From RUG695 sp050943135 (GTDB lineage: Bacteria; Planctomycetota; Planctomycetia; Pirellulales; Thermoguttaceae): a stretch of 64,000 bases of DNA. Where the stretch lies: the NCBI GenBank assembly GCA_050943135.1, contig JBMNOP010000005.1, positions 1-64,000 of the forward strand, in the 5' to 3' direction. The position numbers and the translations under genes were made by a program. Positions 33,682 through 43,187 of this stretch are shown here, one piece after another. How positions within the stretch are numbered: the first letter of the stretch is position 1; each line of letters begins with the position of its first letter. Under the pieces are notes generated by a model that was not told the origin of the DNA, searched no databases, and saw nothing but the letters and a program-made list of their open reading frames with translations.

Positions 33682-34194
33682 GGCAGAGCGGCGGTGTACC
33701 CGCTTGTGTTAGGAACCGTCGGTCCGATTCCCGGAAAGAGGGAAGGGGAACGTGGGCGGAAAGCAAACGTGCGTGGAAAAAAAACGCAGCGTAAAAAGAG
33801 GGAATGATGAACCGATACCACTCCCGGCCCGTCAAAACCCCCTTATACATACTATCACAGAATCGAAAGGAGGTCTATACTCCCTTATCGGCAAATTAGC
33901 GTTTTCCGATTGAAAAAACCAAAAGAACCGGTATATCCCGCTTTCCGTTAGATGATGAAAAACTCACCAATCGAAAAATCTTTCCGAGTTTATCCAAAGC
34001 CATGCTAAAGGGGCGAGGAAAGGGGGAATGGGAGAAAGTCGTGCTCCCAAAAAAGTTTGGCAAGCCTCCTTGAATATCCTTCTGAGAGAGACTAGAATGA
34101 AGGGGGTTTTCCGTTCGAGATGAATCGCGCGGCCGAATTGCTGCGCCACAGAGGATGACAGGTACGGAGTACAACATAGATACGAGGGGGAATC
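33682..34194. other. Non-coding region between divergent CpaB-like and HEAT-like genes
   Basis: A 513-bp divergent intergenic region. It contains an AAAGGAGGT at about 33868 that is not followed by a start codon, and AT-rich stretches. No gene, repeat or clear promoter pair was found. Open frames on the minus strand here lack start signals and hydrophobic or conserved patterns. Confidence 0.4.
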
Positions 34195-35634
34195 GTGAAA
34201 AAGAACCTGATTTTCGAAGCCAAGCGATCTGTTATGGTTTTGTCGGCAGAGCAGAGAAGTTTCCGGATGCCGGTCTTTCTTTGCGCGCTGTTTTTCGGTA
34301 TCTTTGTTACCGGAACGCTTTCGGCCCAATATAGACAATATAGAGAAGACCCGGTCGACGAGAACCTTTCCCGGCAGAAGTCGGATCTCGGTTCGGGGGA
34401 CGAAGCCAAGATTACCGCTTTCGCCAAAGGGTATTATCTTGCCCGCTGGACTCAGCGAAGTAATCTCAGCAAACTTCACGAGTTCCGGCGCGATACCGCG
34501 ACCGATGTCGCCGCGCTCCGGTCGGAGAACAAAAAAACCTGCCAAAGGGTTTTGGTCGGTCTCTTTGCCGAAATGGCGCAGGCCGAAGATCTGCTTCCCG
34601 CCGTCCGCTATAACGCGGCCCTGGCCCTCGGGATGTTCAACGAGCGGGAACCCGGGGTCGGCGGTGCCGGTGATGCGGGGGTTCCTTACGCCCCGGCGAT
34701 CGGTGTCATGGCCAACATTTTCGATGCGGCCGAGACTGATCCGAAAGGGAGCAAGGTTCCCGATTACGTTATCTTGGCGATCCTGATCAATTCCGGCCGT
34801 TACGCGGCGTTGGGGCTCTCCGATCCGGCCGACCACAGGGCCGTGGTCGACATTTTTCTCAAAACACTTGACCCGGCGTTTGGTAAGAAACACGGTTACT
34901 CGGCCGAAACGACGACCTGGTTTCAGAAGAAGGCCGTCGACGGCCTGGCGGCATTCGCTTCCCCGTCGAGCGGCGAAAACGATACCATCGTTCTCGACAC
35001 GTTCATCCGGCTTTTACGCGATAAGTCGATTGACTATACCGTTCAGTGCGCCGCGTTGCGGGGGATCGGCGGCATGAACTTTGACGGCAAGGCCGACTTC
35101 GATTTTGAACCTGTCGTCGGTGCGATCGCATGGGCCGCCCTTCTGATGAATCAAAAAGAAATCGCCTTCATCGATGAAGAGAACATCCGTTTCCAGGTGG
35201 AAAGTTCCCAAGGGGTGCCTGGGCGGGGGACCGGCATGATGACCCCGGGCGGCGGAGACGCCGACACGACCAAAAACGTCGTCTCGCGCGTCAAGTTCGA
35301 TGCGGAATCGCTTCGCATGGCCGTTGACGGCGGAAACGGCAAGGGGGGGGTTCTTCCTCTTCTTACCAAGGAGAGTCAAACGGAGTTGAGAGCGGCGCTG
35401 GAATCTTTGTTGGCTCGTATCGACCGGACGAACAACTACCTCGATTTCGGAGAAGATGCACTCAGTGAGCAATTCGACGCCAAAAAGGTCAAACGACCCA
35501 GGCCTCCGCGGGGGGGCGAGACCTACTTTATGGTCAACTCGATGATGGTCAAGCTCTTCCTGACCGATGAGACCGACTTCTATCAAGACCTGGTCGAGAG
35601 TCTTACCACGACCGATGCGGAAACACCACATTAA
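34195..35634 (+). CDS. Exported HEAT-like repeat protein of planctomycetes
   Basis: A 479-residue protein with a GTG start at 34195 preceded by GAGGGGG. After a basic stretch, a hydrophobic signal (FLCALFFGIFVTGTLSAQ) is seen near residue 30. The mature part is mostly helical in short alternating units, for example VRYNAALALGMFNE, YVILAILINSGRYAALG, FQKKAVDGLAAFAS and YTVQCAALRGIGGM, the pattern of HEAT/armadillo repeats. A Gly-rich loop PGRGTGMMTPGGGDAD interrupts it near 345. HEAT-like proteins usually serve as protein-binding scaffolds; partner unknown. It is transcribed alone, before the MMPL exporter. Confidence 0.68.
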   Translation: MKKNLIFEAKRSVMVLSAEQRSFRMPVFLCALFFGIFVTGTLSAQYRQYREDPVDENLSRQKSDLGSGDEAKITAFAKGYYLARWTQRSNLSKLHEFRRDTATDVAALRSENKKTCQRVLVGLFAEMAQAEDLLPAVRYNAALALGMFNEREPGVGGAGDAGVPYAPAIGVMANIFDAAETDPKGSKVPDYVILAILINSGRYAALGLSDPADHRAVVDIFLKTLDPAFGKKHGYSAETTTWFQKKAVDGLAAFASPSSGENDTIVLDTFIRLLRDKSIDYTVQCAALRGIGGMNFDGKADFDFEPVVGAIAWAALLMNQKEIAFIDEENIRFQVESSQGVPGRGTGMMTPGGGDADTTKNVVSRVKFDAESLRMAVDGGNGKGGVLPLLTKESQTELRAALESLLARIDRTNNYLDFGEDALSEQFDAKKVKRPRPPRGGETYFMVNSMMVKLFLTDETDFYQDLVESLTTTDAETPH

Positions 35635-35749
35635 AACCGGTTGACTGGTGCCGGTCAGGTAAAATCGGCTGCATGCGCAAAGCCGGCAAGAAGTGGTGTT
35701 TTTAAGAGGGTGGATTTTTTTCCTTAGCGGCCGGCTGGGCAAAATCGTA

Positions 35750-35778
35750 TAGACAGTTTTCCGGAAAAACGTTATGCT
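35750..35778 (+). promoter_or_regulatory. Promoter of the MMPL exporter gene
   Basis: TAGACA (35750-35755) and TATGCT (35773-35778) are 17 bases apart. The transcript would start near 35785, so an ATG at 35784 is not usable and a start at 35835 or 35862 is implied. Confidence 0.65.
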
Positions 35779-35861
35779 CTAGAATGTGGTCTTTTGCGGG
35801 AATGATCCGCAAAGTGCCTGTTTGTCGCGGTGCGATGTTATTTCTGTCCCGGTGCAGCTCC

Positions 35862-38800
35862 ATGAAAATCGATTTTTATAAAAACTACGGCACTCGAATC
35901 CTCTTTGTGGTCGTATTTCTTCTGAGTATCATTCTCCTCGGCACCCGCAGGACGCTCGAGAGCAACTCCAACGCGGTGGAAGACTGGCTTCCCTCCCATT
36001 TTCCGGAAACCAAGGATTACCAGTGGTTCTTGCGGAATTTCCCGTTCGAGAACTTCATTGTTGTCAGTTGGGAGGGGTGTCAGTTTGATGAGGAGGGGGA
36101 AAGCAAAATCCACGAAGACCGGATCGAGCTCTTTGCCCAAAAACTGGTTCCGAATCAGACGATCGACAACTTCTCGCTGACCGCTCCGGAAGTTGAACTG
36201 GTCGCCGACCTTGACATCGAAAATATCGAGGATCGTCTTGATGCCGATCTGGCAACCCGTCCGGAACGGGAACGCGCCGAAGAACAGGCGCCGACCACCG
36301 CAACTCCCGGACCGGCCTCTGCCAAGCTTGCTGCGGCCGCCAACCTGCAGAAACCCGAGAACTATTTCCGTTCGGTAATGACGGGACCCCGCTTGGCCCG
36401 GCTTCTCGAAGAGTCGTATTCCAGAGCCTCACGCAACCTTCGTAATAATCCCGAAGAACTACACCGTCTGGTGATGGACCGGATTTCCGGCCTCTTGGTT
36501 GGCCCCGACCACAAAAGCACGGCGATGCTCATTACGCTGAACACCGGGTTCAAAGGGGGGGGGAAGCAGTTACAGGAGGTGATCGACCGGGTCAAAGAGA
36601 TTTCGGTGGAATGCGGGTTCCCCGATACGATGAACGTCAAGACCGGGAGCGTGGCTTACCGTGCCTGGTCGGCGGTCGCCGATACGATTCATGAGATCAT
36701 TTACGGGCGCACCCCGCGACTCGACGGTTTGATCATGGGGGGACCGCCGATTGACAATGTCGCGCTCGATCATGAAGGAACACGCACCCTCTACCGCCTT
36801 GCGGGGATCTGTGCCATCATCAGTCTCCTGCTGGCGCTGATCGCTCTGCGCAACTTTATGTTGACGATGTATGTTTTCTGGGTTGCGATTATTGCGGCGG
36901 GGCTCGCGATGGCCCTCGTCTCCTTTACCGGGGGCAGGTGTGACTCGATCCTGCTGAGTATGCCGGCACTCATCTATGTGATGGCGATGTCCGGCTCGAT
37001 TCACATGGTCAACTACTACCACGACGCCATTCGAGACAAAGGGCTTGACGGCGCGGTCGAACGTGCCGTCAAAAGCGCATTTCCTCCCACCTTCGTTGCG
37101 CAACTGACCACAGCTATCGGGCTCGGTTCTCTCTTTACCGCCCAGTTGGTTCCGATCGTGAAATTTGGTTTCTACTCGGCTGTCGGTATCATGACCACCC
37201 TCTTGCTCCTCTTTTTCTATCTGCCGGCACTCCTTTCGATGTTCCCCCAGAAGAAGTTTGCCGAAAAGTACGGCGGCGAGGGGCTCAAGGAGCATTCCGG
37301 TTTTCTGGCAAACTTCTGGCTGAAATACGGTCGGTTTATTGTCAATAACAACCACCTGATGGTGCTCCTCTGTTTGAGCGCGATGATCTTTTTCGGTGCC
37401 AACCTGCCGAAAATGAAACCTTCGGTGAAAATGATGGATTTCTTCTCCGAAGGCGCCGATATTCTCGCGCACTATACTTGGCTTGAAGAAAAGCTCGGGC
37501 CGCTCGTTCCGATGGAAGTTGTTCTTTGCTTCGATAACGCGCGCCTGACTCCCGATAAGTTCGGGACAGCCTCGCGCCTGATTTTGGTCAACAGGGTCTG
37601 TAACGAGCTGAAAAATTCGATCCGTGATAAAGAAGACGACACCGAAATTATCGGCGGCGCGCTTTCGGTGGCGACGTTTACCCCCGACATCGAATCGATC
37701 TGTGAGCCGGATACCACCGCTTGGCGTTTTGTCAGTTCGGCGGTCGGAAAGAGTATCGAAGAGAACCGCGACGCGCTCAAAGACTACCTGACCATTGGGG
37801 GAAATGCGCCGATTGCCGAAATCATCAAGGTTGTCGAAGAGGAGATTATTCCGCTCCGAGAGTCGTATGTCCAGAAACGATCTCTTCTTACCGAAAAACT
37901 TTCGGAAGAGGAATGCGAACGGTTCCTCGGGCTCGATGCCTCGGCCGAAGACTTCGATCTTTCGACCGTAACGGTTTTGGAAGATCCCTCCGTCATCGCC
38001 GACACCTTGAGCCGAGCCAATGTCGAGGATTATCAGACAACCGAAGAGCGTTTCCTCGCCGCTCTCCGCCTGAAGGTCCTTCTCGAGACAAAACAACCGG
38101 AACTTGAAAAGGCCGGGGTCACCGACCTGAAAGGGATTCTCGAAAAGGTTACGCCGGGCAAACCGTTCCGTCCGGTGACGACCGGGGCCGAGTCGACCGA
38201 ACTCCGCCGGGCATGTCGCCTCTGGCAAGAGAAACGAGGGATTGAACTCTGGCGCATCAGCATCCGGGTCTGGTCTCTGAAAAAGCAGGTTGACTATTCC
38301 GAACTGATCAATCAGGTTAAGGGCGTTGTGCAACCGATGCTCGGTGATACTTCAAAAGTACTAATGGCCGATCTGTTTCACGAAGATACCGATAAATACG
38401 ATTATCTCTCCACCGCGGGCCTGAGCGACATCGCCCCATCGCAGAATATCTTGGCGGGTTTGGTGGAAAAGGAGGCCGATCTTTCGTATCTCGAGACCGA
38501 CGACCCGCTGTTGCAGCAGGTTCGGGCCGACTTCAAGGTCGACTCGGGCGAGGAGGGGGATACCGGTGACGCCGGAGTCCATAGCGGTGACATCATCTTC
38601 CCCGCCGGGATTTCGGCGAAATACACGGGGACGGTTCCGCTGGTCTACAAAACCCAGCACGCGCTGATCAACGGGTTGGTCGTCAGTATCATCACGGCGT
38701 CTCTGACCATCGCGGTGGTGTTCGCCGTTTACCTGCGGAGTATTTCGCGTGCCTGTGTCGCGATGATTCCGAACGTTTTCCCGGTCATTATTGTCTTCGG

Positions 38801-39185
38801 CTTTATGGGGTGGGCGGGGGTCTTGATTGACGTCGGCACGATGATGACGGCAAGCGTTGCGCTCGGTGTGGCGGTCGACAACACGTGCCACTATTTGACC
38901 TGGTTCACGGATGGTATCAACAAGGGAATGACACGGAAAGAAGCGGCCGTCGCGGCGTACGGTCGGTGTGCCCCGGCCATGACCGAAGCGAGCATGATCT
39001 CCGGAGTCGGTCTTTCGGCGTTTATGTTCAGCACATTCGTTCCGACACAGCGGTTCGGTCTTTTGATGCTGTCGATCCTCTTCGTTTCGCTCATCGGCGA
39101 CATGGTCTTTCTTGCTTCGCTGTTGACCGGCCCGCTCGGCCGTTTTTTCTGCAAAGACGAGAAGAAGCGGCCCGTGGGATCTTGA
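35862..39185 (+). CDS. RND-superfamily MMPL-type exporter
   Basis: A giant membrane transporter of 1107 residues, probably driven by the proton gradient, moving lipids or hydrophobic compounds out of the inner membrane. The first helix is RILFVVVFLLSIILLG. A large periplasmic domain precedes a five-helix block with LSMPALIYVMAMSGSIHMVNY and YHDAIRDKGLDGAVERAVKS near 360. A second half repeats the scheme: periplasmic domain, then ALINGLVVSIITASLTIAVV, IPNVFPVIIVFGFMGWAGVL and MTASVALGVAVDNTCHYLTW near 1010. Two unusual features are a Pro/Ala-rich insert near residue 130 and a long second periplasmic part with coiled-coil segments. A terminator hairpin follows. The frame is open to 35784, but the promoter argues for ATG 35862. 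Confidence 0.9.
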   Translation: MKIDFYKNYGTRILFVVVFLLSIILLGTRRTLESNSNAVEDWLPSHFPETKDYQWFLRNFPFENFIVVSWEGCQFDEEGESKIHEDRIELFAQKLVPNQTIDNFSLTAPEVELVADLDIENIEDRLDADLATRPERERAEEQAPTTATPGPASAKLAAAANLQKPENYFRSVMTGPRLARLLEESYSRASRNLRNNPEELHRLVMDRISGLLVGPDHKSTAMLITLNTGFKGGGKQLQEVIDRVKEISVECGFPDTMNVKTGSVAYRAWSAVADTIHEIIYGRTPRLDGLIMGGPPIDNVALDHEGTRTLYRLAGICAIISLLLALIALRNFMLTMYVFWVAIIAAGLAMALVSFTGGRCDSILLSMPALIYVMAMSGSIHMVNYYHDAIRDKGLDGAVERAVKSAFPPTFVAQLTTAIGLGSLFTAQLVPIVKFGFYSAVGIMTTLLLLFFYLPALLSMFPQKKFAEKYGGEGLKEHSGFLANFWLKYGRFIVNNNHLMVLLCLSAMIFFGANLPKMKPSVKMMDFFSEGADILAHYTWLEEKLGPLVPMEVVLCFDNARLTPDKFGTASRLILVNRVCNELKNSIRDKEDDTEIIGGALSVATFTPDIESICEPDTTAWRFVSSAVGKSIEENRDALKDYLTIGGNAPIAEIIKVVEEEIIPLRESYVQKRSLLTEKLSEEECERFLGLDASAEDFDLSTVTVLEDPSVIADTLSRANVEDYQTTEERFLAALRLKVLLETKQPELEKAGVTDLKGILEKVTPGKPFRPVTTGAESTELRRACRLWQEKRGIELWRISIRVWSLKKQVDYSELINQVKGVVQPMLGDTSKVLMADLFHEDTDKYDYLSTAGLSDIAPSQNILAGLVEKEADLSYLETDDPLLQQVRADFKVDSGEEGDTGDAGVHSGDIIFPAGISAKYTGTVPLVYKTQHALINGLVVSIITASLTIAVVFAVYLRSISRACVAMIPNVFPVIIVFGFMGWAGVLIDVGTMMTASVALGVAVDNTCHYLTWFTDGINKGMTRKEAAVAAYGRCAPAMTEASMISGVGLSAFMFSTFVPTQRFGLLMLSILFVSLIGDMVFLASLLTGPLGRFFCKDEKKRPVGS

Positions 39186-39214
39186 TACGCTTGCGGTTCG
39201 ATGATCAAGACGTA

Positions 39215-39260
39215 CGGAAGAAGCCGACGGCCGCCATTCGGGCGCCGTCGGCTTCTTCCG
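39215..39260. terminator. Long hairpin between convergent MMPL and acyl-CoA ligase genes
   Basis: A perfect 17-bp stem (39215-39231 with 39244-39260) with a 12-base loop. It lies 29 bp after the MMPL stop and 33 bp after the stop of the convergent gene. There is no long T-run on either side, but the stem's own TTCTTCC and its strength make a two-way terminator likely. Confidence 0.75.
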
Positions 39261-39293
39261 TGCCTGTGTTACATATGTCGGTCCTTGAACGGT

Positions 39294-40910
39294 TCAGCCG
39301 AGGACCCGTCTGCGAATCTTTCCGTTATGCGTTTTCGGAAGGACGTCGACAAATTCGACGTGCCGAATATGCTTAAAGACAGCCAAACGGGCGTTGGCAA
39401 ACTGACGGATTTCCTTTTTGAGGTCTTCGGACGGTTCCGTCTTGGGGAGAAGGACAACGACCGCCTTGATGGCCTGACCGCGGAGCGGATCGGGCACACC
39501 GACGACCAAACATTCCAAAACGAGGGGATGTTCGATCAAGATACTTTCGATCTCGACCGGGCCGACCCGGAACCCGCCCGTTTTGATGATGTCGTCTTTG
39601 CGACCGTTGTACCAGAAGTAGCCGTCGCCGTCGACCCACGCCAAGTCGCCGGTGTGATAGAGGCCGTCGTCGGACGAAACCTCTTCAATCTTCTCGTTGC
39701 CGAGATAACCCATCATCAGGCCTGCCTGATTTTTTCGCAGTCGAATCACAATCTCGCCCGGTTCCCCCGGCGAGACGGGGGAACCGTCGTCTTTAACGAT
39801 TTCGATGTCGTAAAGGGGGGTCGGGAGCCCCATCGAACCGCGGCGCGTCTCGCAGCCGAGTATATTGGCGATCTGAAGGGTTGTTTCGGTTTGACCGTAT
39901 CCTTCGGCGATTGACAAGCCGGTCTGTTCCTCGAATTTTGTGGAGATTTCGGGAGAAAGGAATTCTCCGGCCGAAACGGCGTGATGAAGCCACGGCAGGT
40001 GAATATTGCCGCGTTTGACCATGTAGCGATAGACGGTCGGCGGCGCGCAGAAGGTTGCGACTTTGTATCGGTTTAGGATGGTGATCAGTTGACGCGAGTC
40101 GAACGATTCAAAATCGTAGACGATGGCGATCGCGCCCATCAGCCATTGTCCGTAGATCTTTCCCCACGAGGCTTTCCCCCAGCCGGTATCGGCGACCGTC
40201 ATGTGCAACTCGTTCTCTTCGACACGCTGCCAATATTTCGCGGTCAGGATGTGTGTCAGGGAATAGGTGTGATCGTGTGCCACGGCTTTCGGATAATCGG
40301 TTGTACCGGACGTGAAATAAACGATCATAATATCGGTAACCTCGGTCGGGAGCCGATCGAGCGTGTCGGGTTTGTAGGCAATCTCTTCTTCGAGGTTTCG
40401 AAGCCCGCGAGAGTTGGGACCGTAGGTCCAAACCGCCTTGAGTTGAGGCAGTTCCTCTTTGGCCTCTGCCAGGATGCCGGCTATGTTGTCGTTGTTGAGC
40501 GCGATCATATAGCTGACACCGATTTTTTGAACGCGGTAAACGACATCTTCGAGCCGAAGCATGTGCGAGACGGGAACCGCGATCGCACCGATCTTATGGA
40601 GGGCGATGATTACGAACCAGTAGGCATAGCATCGTTTCATTATCAGCATCACGCGATCCCCCCGCTTTACCCCCTGGGCGCGGAGCGCGTGAACAGTCTG
40701 ATTGCTGAGTCGTCGAATCTGATCGAATGTGAAACGCCTCTCGTTTTGGTCGGCGTCGATCCATAGAAGCGCCAGCTTCTCGGGCGTTACGTCGGCGATG
40801 CGGTCGACCACGTCGTAGCCGAAATTATAATTTTCGGGGTACTCAAGATCGAACCGAACAAGACGTCCCTGTTCGTCAAACTCTTCACGGCAAAATTGTT
40901 GATACATCAT
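39294..40910 (-). CDS. Acyl-CoA synthetase, medium-chain (MACS) type
   Basis: ATP-dependent ligase that makes acyl-CoA through an acyl-AMP, 538 residues. ATG 40910 follows GAGAG; a GTG lies 6 bp upstream. AMP-binding motifs: VYFTSGTTDYPKAVAHDHTY near 190 (P-loop; the usual Gly after TT is Asp), TVADTGWGKASWGKIYG near 235, GYGQTETT near 335, YHTGDLAWVDGDGYFWYNGR near 430 and DIIKTGGFRVGPVEIES. The final PKTHNGKIRRRVL holds the catalytic Lys. The D-Y-P-K-A variation and overall pattern fit the MACS/benzoate-type group; substrate may be a short, medium or aromatic acid. It lies apart from other fatty-acid genes; paaK elsewhere in the window has a similar reaction. Confidence 0.88.
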   Translation of the reverse strand: MMYQQFCREEFDEQGRLVRFDLEYPENYNFGYDVVDRIADVTPEKLALLWIDADQNERRFTFDQIRRLSNQTVHALRAQGVKRGDRVMLIMKRCYAYWFVIIALHKIGAIAVPVSHMLRLEDVVYRVQKIGVSYMIALNNDNIAGILAEAKEELPQLKAVWTYGPNSRGLRNLEEEIAYKPDTLDRLPTEVTDIMIVYFTSGTTDYPKAVAHDHTYSLTHILTAKYWQRVEENELHMTVADTGWGKASWGKIYGQWLMGAIAIVYDFESFDSRQLITILNRYKVATFCAPPTVYRYMVKRGNIHLPWLHHAVSAGEFLSPEISTKFEEQTGLSIAEGYGQTETTLQIANILGCETRRGSMGLPTPLYDIEIVKDDGSPVSPGEPGEIVIRLRKNQAGLMMGYLGNEKIEEVSSDDGLYHTGDLAWVDGDGYFWYNGRKDDIIKTGGFRVGPVEIESILIEHPLVLECLVVGVPDPLRGQAIKAVVVLLPKTEPSEDLKKEIRQFANARLAVFKHIRHVEFVDVLPKTHNGKIRRRVLG

Positions 40911-40990
40911 CGGCACTCTCGTTCTTTCCGAATTTCTCCTCTTTCTGATACAGCACCCCTTGATTCTACCTCAGTCCGACATGATGTCAA

Positions 40991-41965
40991 TCAATATTTT
41001 CGGTCCGAGGCCTCTCCCTTTTTCGAACCGCGGTTTTCGTCGGAACGGAGCATGTCTGAAAGGAGCTCGGCGAAAAGAATGAACCGCGGCCCCGGTATCG
41101 TGGCGTAATCGGCCAGGACCGGATAGACCCGGCCGTCGCGTATCGCCGCAACCCCGTTTCCGAGCGAATCCCAATCGTGTCGGTAGAGGGGTTCCCGTTC
41201 CGACGCCGGACGTGGGTCGTCGGCACCGAGTGACGAGAGGTCAAAGATCACCTCCGGGTTCTTCTCGAGAATCCCTTCCCGAGAAACGGTCGGTACCATT
41301 GAAGAGGTTTCGGCCAGGACATTCTTTCCACCGGCAAGTTTGAGCAGATCGTTGAAATAACGGTTTTTTCCGGCCACGTAAACTTGGGTGATATTTCTCT
41401 CGCCCAGGTCGCGGTCCAGGACAATCAGGACCCGGACCGGTTCTTTTTCCGGTTCGGGTCGCAGTGCTTCGAGTCTCTCTTCCGTTTGGTGGCGAAGTTT
41501 TCGGCCTGCCTCCCCGACACCGCAGCCGTCGGCGATTTCTTCGAACGAATCGAGGATTCCCGCGATCGAAGAGTGGTCGACCGAAAGTGTGGCAATTTGC
41601 ACTTTTTCCAGTTTTTCTTTCAGTTCATGGTGTTCGCGCAAAAGAACCGCCAAATCGGGCCGCAGTTCGACGATCCGTTCGAGGTTCGTGTTGTGCATTC
41701 CGCCGAGTTTTGGGAGTTCCCGAGCCTCGGGCGGGTATCGGCAGAAGTCAGAAACGCCGACCACACGGTCTCCCAGGCCGAGCGCGAAGAGAGTCTCGGT
41801 CACGCTTGGAACGACCGAGACGATCCGCCGCGGCGGATCGGTGTCGCCCCCTTTGGTCTCCGCCGGTCGACCGGTCGGACGTTGGCACCCGAGAAAAAAA
41901 GAGAGCAGACACAGCAGCGCCGCGGTGCCTGCCCGAAACCATGATCGCCCGGAACGTTTTTTCAT
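40991..41965 (-). CDS. BtuF-like substrate-binding lipoprotein
   Basis: A 324-residue periplasmic binding protein for an ABC importer of cobalamin or iron-chelates. ATG 41965 overlaps the dcd stop (ATGA). The signal GTAALLCLLSFFLGC makes it a lipoprotein. Helical-backbone family motifs are RRIVSVVPSVTETLFALGLG and DRVVGVSDFCRYPPEA in lobe one, LERIVELRPDLAVLL, and the second lobe with VYVAGKNRYFNDLLKLAGGKNV and DGRVYPV. The PSVTE motif and fold place it in the BtuF group. No permease or ATPase gene is adjacent, so the rest of the importer must be elsewhere. Cobalamin use would suit the QueG in this window; that is inference. Confidence 0.85.
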   Translation of the reverse strand: MKKRSGRSWFRAGTAALLCLLSFFLGCQRPTGRPAETKGGDTDPPRRIVSVVPSVTETLFALGLGDRVVGVSDFCRYPPEARELPKLGGMHNTNLERIVELRPDLAVLLREHHELKEKLEKVQIATLSVDHSSIAGILDSFEEIADGCGVGEAGRKLRHQTEERLEALRPEPEKEPVRVLIVLDRDLGERNITQVYVAGKNRYFNDLLKLAGGKNVLAETSSMVPTVSREGILEKNPEVIFDLSSLGADDPRPASEREPLYRHDWDSLGNGVAAIRDGRVYPVLADYATIPGPRFILFAELLSDMLRSDENRGSKKGEASDRKY

Positions 41966-42486
41966 TTTTCGAAGTCCCGCCACGAAAGGCTGGGCTGAAT
42001 CCCTTGGTTGTTCTGATATTTACCACTGCGATATGGGATGAAATCCCCCTCAATCCTATGATAGTAGATTTGGCAGATTTCAATGTTGGGGTAGATCCGC
42101 AACGGGGAAACCGCGTGAATTTCGAGGGTCCAGTATCCGGAAAATCCGATATCGCCGAATCCTGCGGTGACATGAACGCAGAGCCCGAGCCTTCCGATCG
42201 ACGAACGTCCTTCCAGCATCGGCACGAATCGGCCGGTTCGGGTATACTCGACCGTCCGTCCCAGGTAGAGACGCCCTGTTTCCAAGACGAGCCCCTCGGG
42301 GGGAATGACCAGTGTTTCGTAAGGGTTCGGCTTTTTGATGTCGAGGACATCGCAAGTATAAACCAACAGCTCATTATGGAGTCGGAGATTATAGCTGTTC
42401 GGATTGAGGCGCGACTCGTCGTAAGGGGTAATCTCGATTTCCCCCTTTTTGATTTCCTCTCGGATCGCAAGGCCGGAAAGTATCAT
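41962..42486 (-). CDS. dcd: dCTP deaminase
   Basis: Converts dCTP to dUTP for thymidylate synthesis, 174 residues. The conserved core is LEGRSSIGRLGLCVHVTAGF followed by GDIGFSGYWTLEI, where the Ser/Arg bind the triphosphate and the Glu of TLEI is catalytic. LNPNSYNLRLHNELLVY and the tail PYRSGKYQNNQGIQPSLS (nucleotide-closing arm) are typical. It is a trimeric enzyme in the family. The following BtuF-like gene overlaps its stop. The region upstream (42487-43028) holds no clear promoter. Confidence 0.93.
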   Translation of the reverse strand: MILSGLAIREEIKKGEIEITPYDESRLNPNSYNLRLHNELLVYTCDVLDIKKPNPYETLVIPPEGLVLETGRLYLGRTVEYTRTGRFVPMLEGRSSIGRLGLCVHVTAGFGDIGFSGYWTLEIHAVSPLRIYPNIEICQIYYHRIEGDFIPYRSGKYQNNQGIQPSLSWRDFEK

Positions 42487-43028
42487 TCGGTTTCCTTTCG
42501 TTAGATTTCATCCAATTATAAGGGAAGAATCAGGAATTGAATAGGAGGAAAAGGAAGTTCCCCAAAAAGAACGGCCTTTTCTGTCGAAACCAAGAGGGGA
42601 TCGCCGTTTCGCCATCCGCCGCACGCTCACTCGTCTGGCCTCTCCCTCCGGCGAACCGGAAGGAGAATCACGGCAACAATAACCGCGACCGTCAAATCCG
42701 AGGCCGAGCAAAAATTTGCTCAGCAGAACACTCCGCCGCGACTAAACTTTCCGCCGCTTTACCGCACAAAAATTCCGACGATAAGTTCCAACATGGTGGT
42801 GGCGAGAAGGCCAAAAACCATAAAACCAAAGATACAAACGAACCAGAGGCCGACCGGACGATTTGCCCGAACCATTTTGCCGTTACGGGCGCGAAACCAA
42901 AAACCGCGCTTCTTTACCTAAGAGAAACCTTTCCGATTCGTCAAAAAAGGGCGCCTTTCGTTTACGGGGGAAAACCCACATACTCTCAAAAGGCTTTTTG
43001 CGGCCTCATCGAAAAATCAAATCAACAA
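42487..43028. other. Gene-poor region upstream of dcd
   Basis: A 542-bp stretch ending at the tRNA-Arg gene. Apart from a possible 39-codon minus-strand reading frame (42759-42875), nothing was recognised. The long plus-strand frame running from 42537 through the tRNA is not a gene. Confidence 0.4.
42759..42875 (-). CDS. Possible small single-pass membrane peptide, 38 aa
   Basis: ATG 42875 to TAA 42759 on the minus strand. Residues 9-37 are almost all hydrophobic (GLWFVCIFGFMVFGLLATTM, then LELIVGIFV) after a basic start (MVRANRP), the form of an inner-membrane peptide with a short positive N-terminus. There is no strong ribosome site, and no relative is known to me. It is reported because random frames seldom give such a clean segment. 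Confidence 0.35.
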   Translation of the reverse strand: MVRANRPVGLWFVCIFGFMVFGLLATTMLELIVGIFVR

Positions 43029-43102
<74 letters not shown>

Positions 43103-43105
43103 AAC

Positions 43106-43129
43106 GGCGGGCGACCTCGGTCGCCCGCC
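43106..43129 (-). terminator. GC-rich hairpin abutting the tRNA 5' end
   Basis: An 11-bp perfect stem (43106-43116 with 43119-43129) lies 3 bases upstream of the tRNA on its strand and 58 bp past the hydrolase stop. No T-run follows. It could stabilise the 3' end of the hydrolase mRNA or be a leader helix for tRNA processing. Confidence 0.45.
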
Positions 43130-43187
43130 TCCTATTGTTATAATGGAAGGCGCCTGATTGGGAAAGAGGGGAGAAATCCCGGAAATC

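Noticed and set aside
36570..38333. 587-codon minus-strand frame inside the MMPL gene
   Set aside because: Shadow of the exporter gene, whose membrane helices and family motifs are clear.
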